From Lachnospiraceae bacterium (lineage in GTDB: Bacteria > Bacillota > Clostridia > Lachnospirales > Lachnospiraceae), in the NCBI GenBank assembly GCA_022781985.1, contig JALESH010000021.1:1-64000 (forward strand): DNA of 64,000 nt, in the 5' to 3' direction. The position numbers and the translations under genes were made by a program. This document shows positions 17,001-25,718 of the stretch, piece after piece. The notes beneath the pieces are model-generated. The model had not been told where the DNA came from. It saw only the letters and a program-made list of their open reading frames with translations, and did no database searches. Each line of letters opens with the position of its first letter. Positions within the stretch are counted from its first letter, which is position 1.

Positions 17001-17358
17001 AAGTAGAACAAATGATCGCGGCTGCGGCCTTTGCGGGCTGCAGGTGAGGAAAGTCCGGGCTTCACAGGGCAGGATGCCGGATAACGTCCGGTGGAGGCGA
17101 CTCCAAGGATAGTGCAACAGAGAGATACCGCCGCGGCATCCGGCATCGCCGGATGTCCGGTAAGGGTGGAAAGGCAGTGTAAGAGACTACCGTCCGGCTG
17201 GCAACAGACGGAGCCATGTAAACCCCATCCGAAGCAAGACCAAATAGAAAGCAACAGGCCGGCCCGGTCTGCTTTCAGGTAGGTCGCTAGAGATTGCCGG
17301 CGACGGCAATTCCAGATAGATGATCATTCACGACATAACCCGGCTTATCGTTCTGCTT
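17001..17358 (+). ncRNA. rnpB: RNase P RNA, bacterial class A
   Basis: This is the catalytic RNA that removes 5' leaders from tRNA precursors. Conserved core blocks are present in order: GAGGAAAGTCCGGGCT (from 17046), ACAGAGAGATACCGC, GGTAAGGGTGGAAAGG, TAAGAGACTACCG, GTAAACCCC with GCAAGACCAAATAG, and the 3' AGATAGATGATCATTC with ACGACATAACCCGGCTTAT. The ends are set by pairing of AAGTAGAAC (17001-17009) with GTTCTGCTT (17350-17358), the P1 helix. The presence of the GGTAAGGG and CAAGACC blocks fits the ancestral A type rather than the Bacillus B type. Confidence 0.95.
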
Positions 17359-17383
17359 AGTATATTGGCTCAGGAGGAAATGC

Positions 17384-18046
17384 ATGGAGCGCAGCAATAA
17401 AAAACGAAGGAAAATTTATCTGCGAGGAAAAAGGCATCTGCTTTTTTTCCTGCAGTATATCTTTTTGGAAAGGCCCAGGGGACTGGATTTTACCATGAGG
17501 GAAATGGACTTGCTGAAGGAGAGCGGAGGCAGATATTCCGGTTACAGCAAGACCAGCGAAGCCCATCTGAGGGAAATTTTTAAAAGCCTGTCCTTTGAAG
17601 AGTGCCAAAGCCTGCTGGATATAGGCTGTGGGAAGGGAGTGGTGCTGAAGGAAGCGGCAAAATACCCTTTCAGGAGGATAGACGGAATAGAGCTGCAGCC
17701 GGAGCTGGTGAGGACAGCAAAAAAAAATCTGAAAATACTCAGATTGGAAGACAGGATTCAGTGTATACAGGCGGATGCAGTGAATTTTGAAGGCTATGGG
17801 GAGTATGATACCTTTTTCCTTTTTAACCCCTTTGGGGAAAGCGTGCTGGCTGAGGTGGCGGAAAAGATTATGGAAAGCAGAAAAGGGCTGATGAAACCGG
17901 CTGTGATCATTTATCATAATCCCAGGTTCCTGGAGGTGTTCAGAGGGATGCCCGGCTTCCGGATGAGAAGGACGCTGCATGATGCCCTGAAGGATTATGA
18001 TACCTGTATTTTCAGTATCGGAATGGGAGCTTCCTCCATATATTAG
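17384..18046 (+). CDS. Class I SAM-dependent methyltransferase
   Basis: 220 residues. The SAM-binding motif LLDIGCGKG (about 74-82), the acidic IDGIELQPE strand and an NPFG motif at the active-site position identify a Rossmann-fold methyltransferase. NPFG resembles the NPPF/Y type of enzymes that act on amines or nucleobases, but the target is unknown. The first 40 residues are very basic and aromatic, perhaps an RNA contact. It starts 25 bases after rnpB, with AGGAGG at 17371-17376; it may share the rnpB promoter. Confidence 0.8.
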   Translation: MERSNKKRRKIYLRGKRHLLFFLQYIFLERPRGLDFTMREMDLLKESGGRYSGYSKTSEAHLREIFKSLSFEECQSLLDIGCGKGVVLKEAAKYPFRRIDGIELQPELVRTAKKNLKILRLEDRIQCIQADAVNFEGYGEYDTFFLFNPFGESVLAEVAEKIMESRKGLMKPAVIIYHNPRFLEVFRGMPGFRMRRTLHDALKDYDTCIFSIGMGASSIY

Positions 18047-18150
18047 ATTGACATGATTGGCAGGTTTTGCATGGCTGAAACCTGTCAGTCATTTTATATA
18101 TCGTAACAGTTCCGCTATGAGCGGAATGCCATGTGAGAAGGAGGAGTGAG

Positions 18151-18930
18151 ATGGATATCAATATCTTGGCTGGTATGCTGATTCCCTTTGTGGGGACTTC
18201 ATTGGGAGCAGCCTGTGTGCTGCTGGTGAGAGGAAGGCTGAATGGGTCAGTACAGAAGAGCATGATGGGCTTTGCGGCAGGCGTCATGGTAGCAGCCTCC
18301 GTATGGTCCCTGCTGATTCCTGCGATGGAGATGTCATCCCATATGGAGAGGCTGGCATTCATACCTGCTGCAGCGGGATTTGTGCTGGGCATCGCATTTT
18401 TGCTGCTGCTGGATCATGCAGTACCTCATTTTCACCCCGAGAAGGGCACCCAGGAGGGGCCTAAGGGCAGCTGGAAGAATTCTACCATGCTTATGCTGGC
18501 AGTGACGATCCATAATATACCGGAGGGCGCATCTGTGGGTATCGTGCTGGCAGGGGCGGCAACCGGTGAAACCATGATAACCATGGCCGGAGCCATTGCC
18601 CTTTCCATAGGAATCGCCATACAGAATTTCCCGGAGGGGGCCATCATTTCCCTGCCCCTGAAGGAGGAGCTGGGCAAGGGGAAGGCACTGTTGATGGGAG
18701 TTCTCTCCGGCGTTGTGGAGCCGGTGGCGGCGTTTATCACCTATTTTCTTGCCACAAGGATTTCTCCCTTTATCCCCTATACACTGGCATTCGCAGCAGG
18801 TGCCATGATTTATGTGGTGGTGGAGGAGCTGCTCCCTGAGTCCGCGGAGGGAGAGCATTCCAATATGGGAACCATAGGGTTTGCCGCCGGTTTTCTGGTC
18901 ATGATGGTGTTGGATGTGGCCCTGGGGTGA
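18151..18930 (+). CDS. ZIP-family divalent metal transporter
   Basis: 259 residues with about eight membrane segments. The metal-path motifs HNIPEGASVGI and QNFPEGAI are diagnostic for ZIP/GufA/ZupT carriers, which import zinc and other divalent cations. AAGGAGGAG just upstream selects the ATG at 18151 over the GTG at 18133. A His/Glu stretch between helices (HFHPEKGTQEG) is the usual cytoplasmic metal loop. The next two genes are CobW-family GTPases, so the three probably form a metal uptake and delivery group. Confidence 0.9.
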   Translation: MDINILAGMLIPFVGTSLGAACVLLVRGRLNGSVQKSMMGFAAGVMVAASVWSLLIPAMEMSSHMERLAFIPAAAGFVLGIAFLLLLDHAVPHFHPEKGTQEGPKGSWKNSTMLMLAVTIHNIPEGASVGIVLAGAATGETMITMAGAIALSIGIAIQNFPEGAIISLPLKEELGKGKALLMGVLSGVVEPVAAFITYFLATRISPFIPYTLAFAAGAMIYVVVEELLPESAEGEHSNMGTIGFAAGFLVMMVLDVALG

Positions 18931-18996
18931 CGGACAGCCGCTGCTGTGAGGAAGCAGAATGGAAGATTATTATTGTAAGTGTAAAGGAGTTTGGAA

Positions 18997-20052
18997 ATGA
19001 CGAAGATAGATATCGTGTCCGGTTTTTTGGGAGCTGGGAAGACTACATTAATTAAGAAGCTGCTGAAGGAGGCTTTAGCAGATACAAGGGTAGTGCTGAT
19101 AGAGAATGAATTTGGAGAGATCGGAATTGACGGGGGATTTCTGCAGGAGGCAGGAATCCAGATCAAGGAGATGAATTCGGGATGTATCTGTTGTTCCCTG
19201 GTGGGGGACTTCGGAGCTTCCCTAAAGGAGGTGCTGGATACCTATGCGCCCGAGAGGATTCTGATAGAGCCCTCGGGAGTGGGAAAGCTGTCGGATGTGG
19301 TGAAGGCCGTGCAGGCAGTGGTATCAGAGGCAGAGGTGGAGCTGAACAGTGCGGCTGCAGTGGTGGATGCCTCCAAATGTAAGATGTATATAAAGAATTT
19401 CGGGGAATTTTTCCTGAATCAGATAGAGAATGCAGGAACGATCATTCTGAGCCGGACGGGAAAGCTCAGTGAGGAAAAGCTGGCTGCCTGTGTGGCTATG
19501 CTGAGGGAGCGCAATGGGAAGGCTGCCATCGTGACCACGCCTTGGGAGGAACTGGATGGCGTGGATATCCTGGGAACCATGGAGGGCAGGAAGGATCTGG
19601 AGGCAGAGCTTCTGGAGGAGCTGGCAGAGCATGGCCACCATCATAAGGAGGAGCACTGCGGCTGCGGACATAGCCATGAGCATGATTCCGGCTGTACCTG
19701 CGGCTGCCACGGTCATGGTGAGAATGGCCATGGACATGGACATTCTCACCATGACCACCATGCGGATGAGGTCTTTGCCAGCTGGGGACTGGAAACGGCG
19801 GCATCCTATACGGAGGCAGAGCTGGAGGCCCTGCTGGGAGAGCTGGAGAAGGAGGACGAGTATGGCTTCGTACTGAGGGCAAAGGGAATGGTCTCCGCAG
19901 GGGATGGTAGCTGGCTGCACTTTGACTATGTGCCCGGAGAGTGGGAGGTTAGAAAGGGGAGAGCGGATGTGACAGGAAAGATCTGTGTGATTGGCTCCCA
20001 GATGAAGGAGGACAGGCTGGAGCAGCTTTTTCGGAGGGAGAGGAAAGGCTGA
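18997..20052 (+). CDS. CobW-family GTPase metallochaperone with His-rich loop
   Basis: 351 residues. The P-loop is GFLGAGKTT (residues 9-17) and the metal-binding CxCC motif is in GCICC (about 62-65), both complete as in ZNG1/YciC-type chaperones. A stretch at about 211-260 is packed with His, Cys, Glu and Asp (DNA 19629-19772) and is a likely metal store or sensor. A CobW C-terminal domain follows. AAAGGAG at 18983-18989 selects ATG 18997 over TTG 18991. Family proteins use GTP to load metal into client enzymes; zinc is most likely, given the ZIP gene 66 bases upstream. Confidence 0.9.
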   Translation: MTKIDIVSGFLGAGKTTLIKKLLKEALADTRVVLIENEFGEIGIDGGFLQEAGIQIKEMNSGCICCSLVGDFGASLKEVLDTYAPERILIEPSGVGKLSDVVKAVQAVVSEAEVELNSAAAVVDASKCKMYIKNFGEFFLNQIENAGTIILSRTGKLSEEKLAACVAMLRERNGKAAIVTTPWEELDGVDILGTMEGRKDLEAELLEELAEHGHHHKEEHCGCGHSHEHDSGCTCGCHGHGENGHGHGHSHHDHHADEVFASWGLETAASYTEAELEALLGELEKEDEYGFVLRAKGMVSAGDGSWLHFDYVPGEWEVRKGRADVTGKICVIGSQMKEDRLEQLFRRERKG

Positions 20053-20070
20053 GATCTTGGAAGGAGCGTG

Positions 20071-21009
20071 ATGACAGGAATGAAGCCGGTTTATGTAATC
20101 AACGGATTTCTGGAGAGTGGAAAGACAGAATTTATAACCTACACACTGGATCAGCCCTATTTCCAGGTGAAGGGAAGGACTCTTCTCATCCTCTGTGAGG
20201 AGGGAGAAACAGAGTATGATGAGGATCTGTTAAAAAGAAGCAGGACAGAACTGGAGGTCATAGCGGATGAGGGGGAGTTCACTCCCTCCCGTTTGATAGA
20301 ACTGGAAAAGAAGCACAGGCCGGAGCGTATCATCATCGAATACAACGGTATGTGGAATTATAAGGATATGAAGCTGCCCTGGCATTGGTCCATAGAGCAG
20401 CAGGTGACCACCATTGATGCATCTACGTTTCCCATGTATTTTAACAATATGAAGTCCCTGCTGGCAGAGATGGTGAGAAAATCCGAGCTGATCATCTTTA
20501 ATCGCTGTGACGGCCTGGAGGATCTGAGCAGCTATAAGCGCAGTGTGAAGGCCATCAACCGGAGGGCAGAGATCGTCTTCGAGGATGCAGGAGGAGAGAT
20601 TGATACGCTCATAGAGGAGGATCTGCCCTACAGCCTGGATGAAAAAGTGATCAGCCTGGACAACAGGAGCTTTGGGATCTGGTATCTGGACTGCCTGGAT
20701 CATCCGGAGAGGTATATGGGAAAAACGGTTCAGTTTACGGGTATGGCGCTGAAACCGGATGAATTTCCGGAGGGCTATTTTGTGCCGGGCAGGCTGGCCA
20801 TGACCTGCTGTGCTGACGATATGGCATTTTTGGGGTTTGCCTGTGTCTATGAGGGGGCCGGTACGTTGGAGGATGGACAGTGGGTGGAGGTGGCCGCTGA
20901 GGTAAGGCTGGAGTATTTTGCAGATTACGGCGGAGAAGGGCCCGTCCTCCATGCAGTCCGTGTGGAAAGGACCAGGGCGCCCAGGGAGGAGATCATCAGC
21001 TTTGTATAA
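20071..21009 (+). CDS. CobW-like GTPase fused to DUF1980-like domain
   Basis: 312 residues. The P-loop NGFLESGKTEF is intact, but the CxCC motif of true CobW proteins is missing. The C-terminal ~95 residues (from about 218) read like the DUF1980/TIGR03943 tail found in proteins paired with a two-part permease: GKTVQFTGMALKPDEFPEG, then MTCCADDMAFLGFAC. The Cys-Cys-Ala-Asp stretch may replace CxCC as metal site. The most likely start is ATG 20071, behind AAGGAG; GTG 20068 is too close. It follows the first GTPase gene by 18 bases and was probably made from it by duplication and fusion. Confidence 0.72.
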   Translation: MTGMKPVYVINGFLESGKTEFITYTLDQPYFQVKGRTLLILCEEGETEYDEDLLKRSRTELEVIADEGEFTPSRLIELEKKHRPERIIIEYNGMWNYKDMKLPWHWSIEQQVTTIDASTFPMYFNNMKSLLAEMVRKSELIIFNRCDGLEDLSSYKRSVKAINRRAEIVFEDAGGEIDTLIEEDLPYSLDEKVISLDNRSFGIWYLDCLDHPERYMGKTVQFTGMALKPDEFPEGYFVPGRLAMTCCADDMAFLGFACVYEGAGTLEDGQWVEVAAEVRLEYFADYGGEGPVLHAVRVERTRAPREEIISFV

Positions 21010-21038
21010 AGGAAAACCAACAGGCAGGATAAGCGGAT

Positions 21039-21809
21039 ATGGCAGGAGAAAGTGAAAGAGAATTACAGCAGCTGAAAAAGAGGATAGAGGAACTGGCCAG
21101 CAGGTCCTATGAGCATAATATCTATACCTATACCGGATTTTTGAGCATGGCAGAGCAGGATGCTTTCTATGAGATGGCTTCCCGACTGCAGGGCATAGCC
21201 TATGAGCTGTACGGGGGAAGAGAGAATTGTGAGCGGCAGATGCTCAGGTTCGGCAGTGAGGAAAGCCTGGGCTATGGGGAGGAGTTTCCCATAGCCTGCC
21301 TGTGGGTGAGACCGGTGCTGGAAAAGTTTGCAGATAATGTGACCCACAGGGATTTTTTGGGCGCAATCATGAATCTGGGGATTTCCAGAGGTACCCTGGG
21401 GGATATTTTTATCCAGGGTAAGTCTGCCTATGTATTCTGTGAGGACAGGATGGCTGACTATATTGCGGATCATCTGGAGAGGGTAAGGCACACCCGGGTG
21501 AAATGTACCCGGGCGGATGCTGTGAAGGAACTGCCGGTACAGGAGCCTGAGGCCGTCAGCTTTACGGTATCTTCGGAGCGGGCAGACGGGATGATCGCCA
21601 AGCTGTATCACCTTTCCAGAAGCCGGAGCCTGGAACTGTTCAGGGAGAAAAAGATCTTTGTCAACGGCAGGCTGAATGAGAACAGCAGCTATGTGATGAA
21701 AAGGGGTGATGTGGTTTCAGTGAGAGGTTACGGCAGATTTGTTTACTATGGAGTGAGGCGGGAGACAAAAAAGGGAAAGTGGAGTGTATCCGCAGGTATT
21801 TACCGATAA
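21039..21809 (+). CDS. ylmH: S4-domain RNA-binding protein YlmH
   Basis: 256 residues. An N-terminal domain with LSMAEQDAFYEM and a middle domain with GIxRGTLGDI are typical of the YlmH family. The S4 RNA-binding domain sits at about 185-250 (SRSRSLELFREKKIFVNGRL). In other Firmicutes the gene lies near division genes and the protein helps ribosome rescue or quality control. Here it follows the GTPase pair, away from ftsZ. Confidence 0.88.
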   Translation: MAGESERELQQLKKRIEELASRSYEHNIYTYTGFLSMAEQDAFYEMASRLQGIAYELYGGRENCERQMLRFGSEESLGYGEEFPIACLWVRPVLEKFADNVTHRDFLGAIMNLGISRGTLGDIFIQGKSAYVFCEDRMADYIADHLERVRHTRVKCTRADAVKELPVQEPEAVSFTVSSERADGMIAKLYHLSRSRSLELFREKKIFVNGRLNENSSYVMKRGDVVSVRGYGRFVYYGVRRETKKGKWSVSAGIYR

Positions 21810-21824
21810 GAAAAGGATAAGGTT

Positions 21825-22730
21825 ATGTATCAATATACAGGTGTGCAATGGTTGTTTTTCTTTTATTTTTATTGCTTCTTCGGATGGTGCTTTGAGTCTG
21901 CTTATGTTTCCCTGAGAAACAGGAGGCTGATCAACAGGGGATTTATGAGAGGGCCTTTTCTTCCCTTGTATGGAAGCGGTGCCCTGATGATGCTGATCGT
22001 CTCAGGACCCGTAAGGGACAGCCTGATTCTCACTTACATCATGGGCTGTATCGGCGCCACCATCCTGGAATATGTGACAGGAGTGGCGATGGAAGCGCTT
22101 TTTAAGGTGAGATACTGGGATTATTCCAATCAGAAATTTAATTTCAGAGGATATATCTGCCTGAGCTCCAGCCTGGCCTGGGGCGGTCTCACCATATTGA
22201 TGACGGAGGTGGTGCATGCCCCTGTTGAGCGCCTGGTACTGGGGATTCCTGAGAATCTTCTTACGGTCGTGACCTTCGCGCTGACCGTCATCCTTGTTGC
22301 AGACTTCACACTTTCCTTCAAGGAGGCTATCGATCTGCGGGATGTGCTGGCCAAAATGGAGGAGACCAAGGAGGAGCTGGGACGTCTGCAGAAGCGGCTG
22401 GATGTGCTGATTGCAGTGTCCGGGGAGGAGCGTAAGCTAAGGAAGCAGGAGAGAGAGGAGCGGACGGAGGATTTGATCCGGAGCATCGAAGCCCGGCTTC
22501 TGGATGTAAAGGAAAAGCTCCGAAATGGAGTGGAGGAATACTCTGAGAGTACCAGAGAGGAGCTGTTCCAGCTTCGCATGAAATTTAAGGTCAATGTGGA
22601 AAACAGGAAGAGTCTGCAGGAGCTGAAGAAGCTCAATGAACGCAGGATATTCAGAAGCAATCCTACCATGGTGTCCAGGCGCTTTAAGGAAGCCCTGCAG
22701 GAGCTGAAGGAGGCCCTGAAGGACAGGTAA
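21825..22730 (+). CDS. CmpB-type membrane protein with long coiled coil
   Basis: 301 residues. The first ~170 residues hold about five membrane segments with the family motifs FFGWCFESAYVS, NRGFMRGPFLPLYG and YWDYSNQKFNF of PF06541 (putative ABC-transporter type IV permease CmpB). The C-terminal ~130 residues are charged and heptad-like, forming a cytoplasmic coiled coil. No ATPase partner is nearby. Many Lachnospiraceae carry several such genes with no assigned role. It follows ylmH by 15 bases. Confidence 0.8.
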   Translation: MYQYTGVQWLFFFYFYCFFGWCFESAYVSLRNRRLINRGFMRGPFLPLYGSGALMMLIVSGPVRDSLILTYIMGCIGATILEYVTGVAMEALFKVRYWDYSNQKFNFRGYICLSSSLAWGGLTILMTEVVHAPVERLVLGIPENLLTVVTFALTVILVADFTLSFKEAIDLRDVLAKMEETKEELGRLQKRLDVLIAVSGEERKLRKQEREERTEDLIRSIEARLLDVKEKLRNGVEEYSESTREELFQLRMKFKVNVENRKSLQELKKLNERRIFRSNPTMVSRRFKEALQELKEALKDR

Positions 22731-22771
22731 GGGGAAAGACAGGGTTTTATGAGGACGCATGTTTCCCCTTA
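22728..22771. terminator. Dyad between convergent genes, possible two-way terminator
   Basis: TAAGGGGAAA (22728-22737) and its exact complement (22762-22771) flank the 16-base gap between the CmpB gene and the opposing PHP gene. The arms run into the 3' ends of both genes. The loop is 24 bases and T runs are short, so termination is only likely, not shown. Confidence 0.45.
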
Positions 22772-23553
22772 TGCACAGGCAGGCCGTATTCCTTGAGGGT
22801 TCTTTTTCTTTTATGGCGACGGTGGAGGGCAGACACCTTGTTGTAGACCCAGAAGGAGTAGAGCAGTATATTGTTGGCCCGGCCGATCTTCTGCTTGGTG
22901 GTGTACAGATAGGTTTCCCCGCCGGAGGAGATGGCCGCTCCGGAGCGGAGGGCATTGATGAGATCGGTTTCATTCCTGATCCGGGCATCTATGAGAGTAT
23001 ATCCCAGACCCACGCAGTCAGCCTTGTGGAAGTCGCTGCCTCCGATGCCAGGCTTGCCCAAGCGGGCCGCCAGGTCGGCGGCCGCCTGGTTGGAAGCCGG
23101 AGATTCGCAGGCATTGAAGGTTTCGATAAAGTCAAAGCGCCGCATCAGCTCCCGGGCCCTTCTGCCCCGACGTGTATTCATCAGACTTAAGTATTTCTCT
23201 CCGCAGGGGTGGGCCGGGCCCAGTATACCGCCCAGGTGATGGACGATATCCATCAGGAGGCTGGCGGGCAGTCCCCTCAGCTCCAGCAGGGGAAGCTTTA
23301 CCCCGGTGGGCATAATGACGATGATGTGGCCCATATCAATGGTATCGTATTCTATTCCCTTGAGAATCACAAAATCCCGGAAATCCTTAGCCTCGCTCTC
23401 TTTTTTATAGTGGCGGTAGCCCTTGTAGGAATTGTGGTCGGTGATCAGCATCCCCTGAAACCCTTTTGCCCGCAGCCGGGCTACGGCATCCCAAAGGGGG
23501 ATTTTTCCATCCAGGGAGCCCTCCTTTGTGTGACAGTGCATGTCCAGCTTCAA
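22747..23553 (-). CDS. PHP-domain metal-dependent phosphoesterase
   Basis: 268 residues. The polymerase-and-histidinol-phosphatase fold is marked by DMHCHTKEGS, ITDHNSYKG, GPAHPCGE and the late GGSDFHKAD. These motifs supply the three-metal site of small phosphoesterases such as AMP/nucleotide phosphatases. The start is a TTG at 23553 with AAGAAGG upstream. It follows pyrI by 24 bases and so appears to be the third gene of the pyrB operon. The substrate is unknown; a nucleotide or sugar phosphate is plausible. Confidence 0.85.
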   Translation of the reverse strand: MKLDMHCHTKEGSLDGKIPLWDAVARLRAKGFQGMLITDHNSYKGYRHYKKESEAKDFRDFVILKGIEYDTIDMGHIIVIMPTGVKLPLLELRGLPASLLMDIVHHLGGILGPAHPCGEKYLSLMNTRRGRRARELMRRFDFIETFNACESPASNQAAADLAARLGKPGIGGSDFHKADCVGLGYTLIDARIRNETDLINALRSGAAISSGGETYLYTTKQKIGRANNILLYSFWVYNKVSALHRRHKRKRTLKEYGLPVHKGKHASS

Positions 23554-23577
23554 AATAAGGCCTTCTTTCTATGTTTT

Positions 23578-24009
23578 TTATAGTCTTTCATTGTATTTTT
23601 CTTCACAGTATTTACAGCGGTAGATTTGCTTCTGTTCATCTGTAAGGATGAAAACATGGGGCAGCTCCTGCTCAATAGAGGTAATGCATCGGGGATTCCT
23701 GCACCTGATGATGTGCCGTATTTCCCTGGGAAGGATCAGTTCCTTTTTATCCACGATGCTGCCGTCCTTGATGACGTTGACGGTGATGTTGTGGTCGATG
23801 AATGCGAGAACGTCCAGGTTCAGGGTATCGATGGCACATTCCACTTTCAGGATATCCTTTTTTCCCATTTTGTTGCTTCTTGCATTCTTGATGATGGCAA
23901 CAGTACAGTCCAGCTTGTCCAGCTGCAGGTGATGGTAGATGGACAGACTCTTTCCGGCTTCGATATGATCCAGTACAAAGCCTTCTTCTATTTTTCCGAC
24001 ATTCAGCAT
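23578..24009 (-). CDS. pyrI: Aspartate carbamoyltransferase regulatory chain
   Basis: 143 residues. PyrI binds ATP/CTP and controls the PyrB catalytic trimers. The N-terminal nucleotide-binding domain includes VLDHIEAGKS; the C-terminal zinc domain has C-x4-C (CRNPRC) and C-x2-C (CKYC). Presence of PyrI means a PyrI-regulated class B type enzyme, unlike the Bacillus unregulated one. It starts 16 bases after pyrB. Confidence 0.96.
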   Translation of the reverse strand: MLNVGKIEEGFVLDHIEAGKSLSIYHHLQLDKLDCTVAIIKNARSNKMGKKDILKVECAIDTLNLDVLAFIDHNITVNVIKDGSIVDKKELILPREIRHIIRCRNPRCITSIEQELPHVFILTDEQKQIYRCKYCEEKYNERL

Positions 24010-24025
24010 AAATATTCCTCCGGTT

Positions 24026-24943
24026 CTATTTTACTTCGATTTCCAGCAGGGTCAGGATCAGAGCCATCCTCACATAGACACCGTACTGTACCTGCCTGAA
24101 ATAAGCGGCTCTGGGATCCTCATCCACATCCACGGAGATCTCGTTCACTCTGGGAAGGGGATGGAGTACCAGCATATTCTCTTTGGCCAGATTCATTTTT
24201 TCTTTGTTCAGTATATAAAAATCCTTCAGCCGCACATAGTCCTCCTCATTAAAAAAGCGTTCCCTCTGCACTCTGGTCATATACAGAAAGTCCAGCTGGG
24301 GCATGATCTCTTCCAGGCGGATGACCTCCTCAAAGGGGATATCCTTCTCTCGGAGCATTTCTGTGATGTAGTCCGGCACCTTCAGCTCTTCGGGAGAAAT
24401 GAAGATGAAGCGGATGCCGGGATAGCGGACAAGCGCATGGATGAGGGAGTGGACGGTACGGCCGAATTTTAAGTCACCGCACAGGCCGATGGTAAAGTGA
24501 TCCAGCCTTCCCCGCAGGGAACGGATGGTCAGCAGGTCGGTGAGGGTCTGGGTGGGGTGCTGATGCCCCCCGTCCCCAGCGTTGATGACGGGGATGGAGG
24601 CTTTTTCGGCGGCTACCATAGGCGCCCCCTCCTTTGGATGCCGCATGGCACAGATGTCGGCAAAGCAGGAAATAACCCTGATTGTGTCGGACACGCTCTC
24701 CCCCTTGGAGGCGGAGGAGGAGCCTGCATCGGAAAAACCGATCACGCTTCCACCCAGATTCAGCATGGCTGATTCGAAGCTGAGCCTGGTTCTGGTGCTG
24801 GGTTCATAAAAACAGGTGGCCAGCTTTTTTCCTTTGCAGGCATGGGCATATTTGCCCATATTTTGTTCCATATCGCTGGCCAGGTCAAAGAGCCTGTCCA
24901 GCTCTTCTACGGTAAAGTCCAAAGGACTCATCAAATGTCTCAT
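24026..24943 (-). CDS. pyrB: Aspartate carbamoyltransferase catalytic chain
   Basis: 305 residues. PyrB joins carbamoyl phosphate and aspartate in the second step of UMP synthesis. Visible motifs are [14 protein letters not shown] (carbamoyl-phosphate site), [12 protein letters not shown] and HPLPRVNEI. The Met at 24943 ([10 protein letters not shown]) is chosen because GGAAAGGAAG would touch the earlier ATG at 24949. No PyrR-type attenuator was recognised, though a strong hairpin lies 32 bases upstream of the start. The gene heads pyrB-pyrI-PHP. Confidence 0.96.
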   Translation of the reverse strand: MRHLMSPLDFTVEELDRLFDLASDMEQNMGKYAHACKGKKLATCFYEPSTRTRLSFESAMLNLGGSVIGFSDAGSSSASKGESVSDTIRVISCFADICAMRHPKEGAPMVAAEKASIPVINAGDGGHQHPTQTLTDLLTIRSLRGRLDHFTIGLCGDLKFGRTVHSLIHALVRYPGIRFIFISPEELKVPDYITEMLREKDIPFEEVIRLEEIMPQLDFLYMTRVQRERFFNEEDYVRLKDFYILNKEKMNLAKENMLVLHPLPRVNEISVDVDEDPRAAYFRQVQYGVYVRMALILTLLEIEVK

Positions 24944-24974
24944 AATCATCTTCCTTTCCGGGTGATTGCAGAAT

Positions 24975-25007
24975 AAAATCGAAGAGAAATACCTTCCCTT
25001 CGATTTT
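24975..25007 (-). terminator. Rho-independent terminator or attenuator between nitroreductase and pyrB
   Basis: AAAATCGAAG (24975-24984) pairs perfectly with CTTCGATTTT (24998-25007). On the minus strand the hairpin begins 9 bases past the nitroreductase stop, and the descending arm ends in a T-rich stretch. Because it also lies just ahead of pyrB with no clear promoter in between, it may act as an attenuator for pyrBI. Confidence 0.75.
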
Positions 25008-25015
25008 TATTGAGC

Positions 25016-25555
25016 TTATTTAAAAGTAAGCAGCTCCTCTACCGGCTTACGCCTGGGAGCTGCCGGCTCCTCAGCAGGATAGCCGATAGGAATAAGGGCA
25101 ACAACCTCCCTGTCCTCAGGAACCTCCAGAAGCTCAGCCACTCTGGCCTCATCAAAAATACCCTCGATCACGCTGCCGATGCCTTTTTCATATGCGGCAA
25201 GACAGAAGGTCTGGGATGCCACGCCTGCATCATACATCTGCCAGCCGTCCCCTCTTTTGGTAGAAAAGGAGCCGTCTCTTTCATAGCCGGACCTGGATTT
25301 GAGGATGGTAACCACGATCAGCATAGGGGCGCGCCTGATGATGGTGCCGTTGTGGGGATAGTCGTCAGTGCACTCATCTGCGATCCTGTCCTTCAAGCCG
25401 CCCTCCACTGCAATATAACGGGCGATCTGGGTATGCTTCCAGCTGGGGGCATAGGACGCCGTCTCTATGATTTCCTCCAGCAGGGAATGGTCGATGGGCT
25501 GTTCAGTAAATCGGCGGATGCTCCTGCGTCCTTTGATGCATTCTTTTGCTGTCAT
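25016..25555 (-). CDS. Nitroreductase-family flavoprotein
   Basis: 179 residues. The opening KECIKGRRSIRRFTEQPID is the FMN-binding signature of the nitroreductase family; SYAPSWKHTQ and the GIGSVIEG segment complete the FMN pocket. These NAD(P)H-dependent enzymes reduce nitroaromatics, quinones or other acceptors. GGAGGAGAG upstream selects the ATG at 25555 over the longer frame. The gene is alone between its own terminator and a divergent gene. The substrate cannot be told. Confidence 0.9.
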   Translation of the reverse strand: MTAKECIKGRRSIRRFTEQPIDHSLLEEIIETASYAPSWKHTQIARYIAVEGGLKDRIADECTDDYPHNGTIIRRAPMLIVVTILKSRSGYERDGSFSTKRGDGWQMYDAGVASQTFCLAAYEKGIGSVIEGIFDEARVAELLEVPEDREVVALIPIGYPAEEPAAPRRKPVEELLTFK

Positions 25556-25644
25556 ATATGCTCTCCTCCATTCGCAAAGCTGTCTCAAAACTTTTTTATT
25601 CATGATACCATAGGAAGGGTTCTCTTTCAACGGGAAAAAATATT

Positions 25645-25673
25645 TTGCATTCTATATGCCTATCCGATATAAT
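25645..25673 (+). promoter_or_regulatory. Sigma-A promoter for the PH-domain gene
   Basis: TTGCAT (25645-25650) and a perfect TATAAT (25668-25673) are separated by 17 bases. The start codon of the downstream gene lies 46 bases after the -10 box. Confidence 0.75.
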
Positions 25674-25718
25674 GAATCCAGAGATCATAACTGCGCTAAA
25701 CGAAGGAGGGTAATCGGG

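Noticed and set aside
19324-19920. Minus-strand frames opposite the His-rich part of the first CobW gene
   Set aside because: Their odd composition is the mirror of the His codons; no ribosome site or motif.
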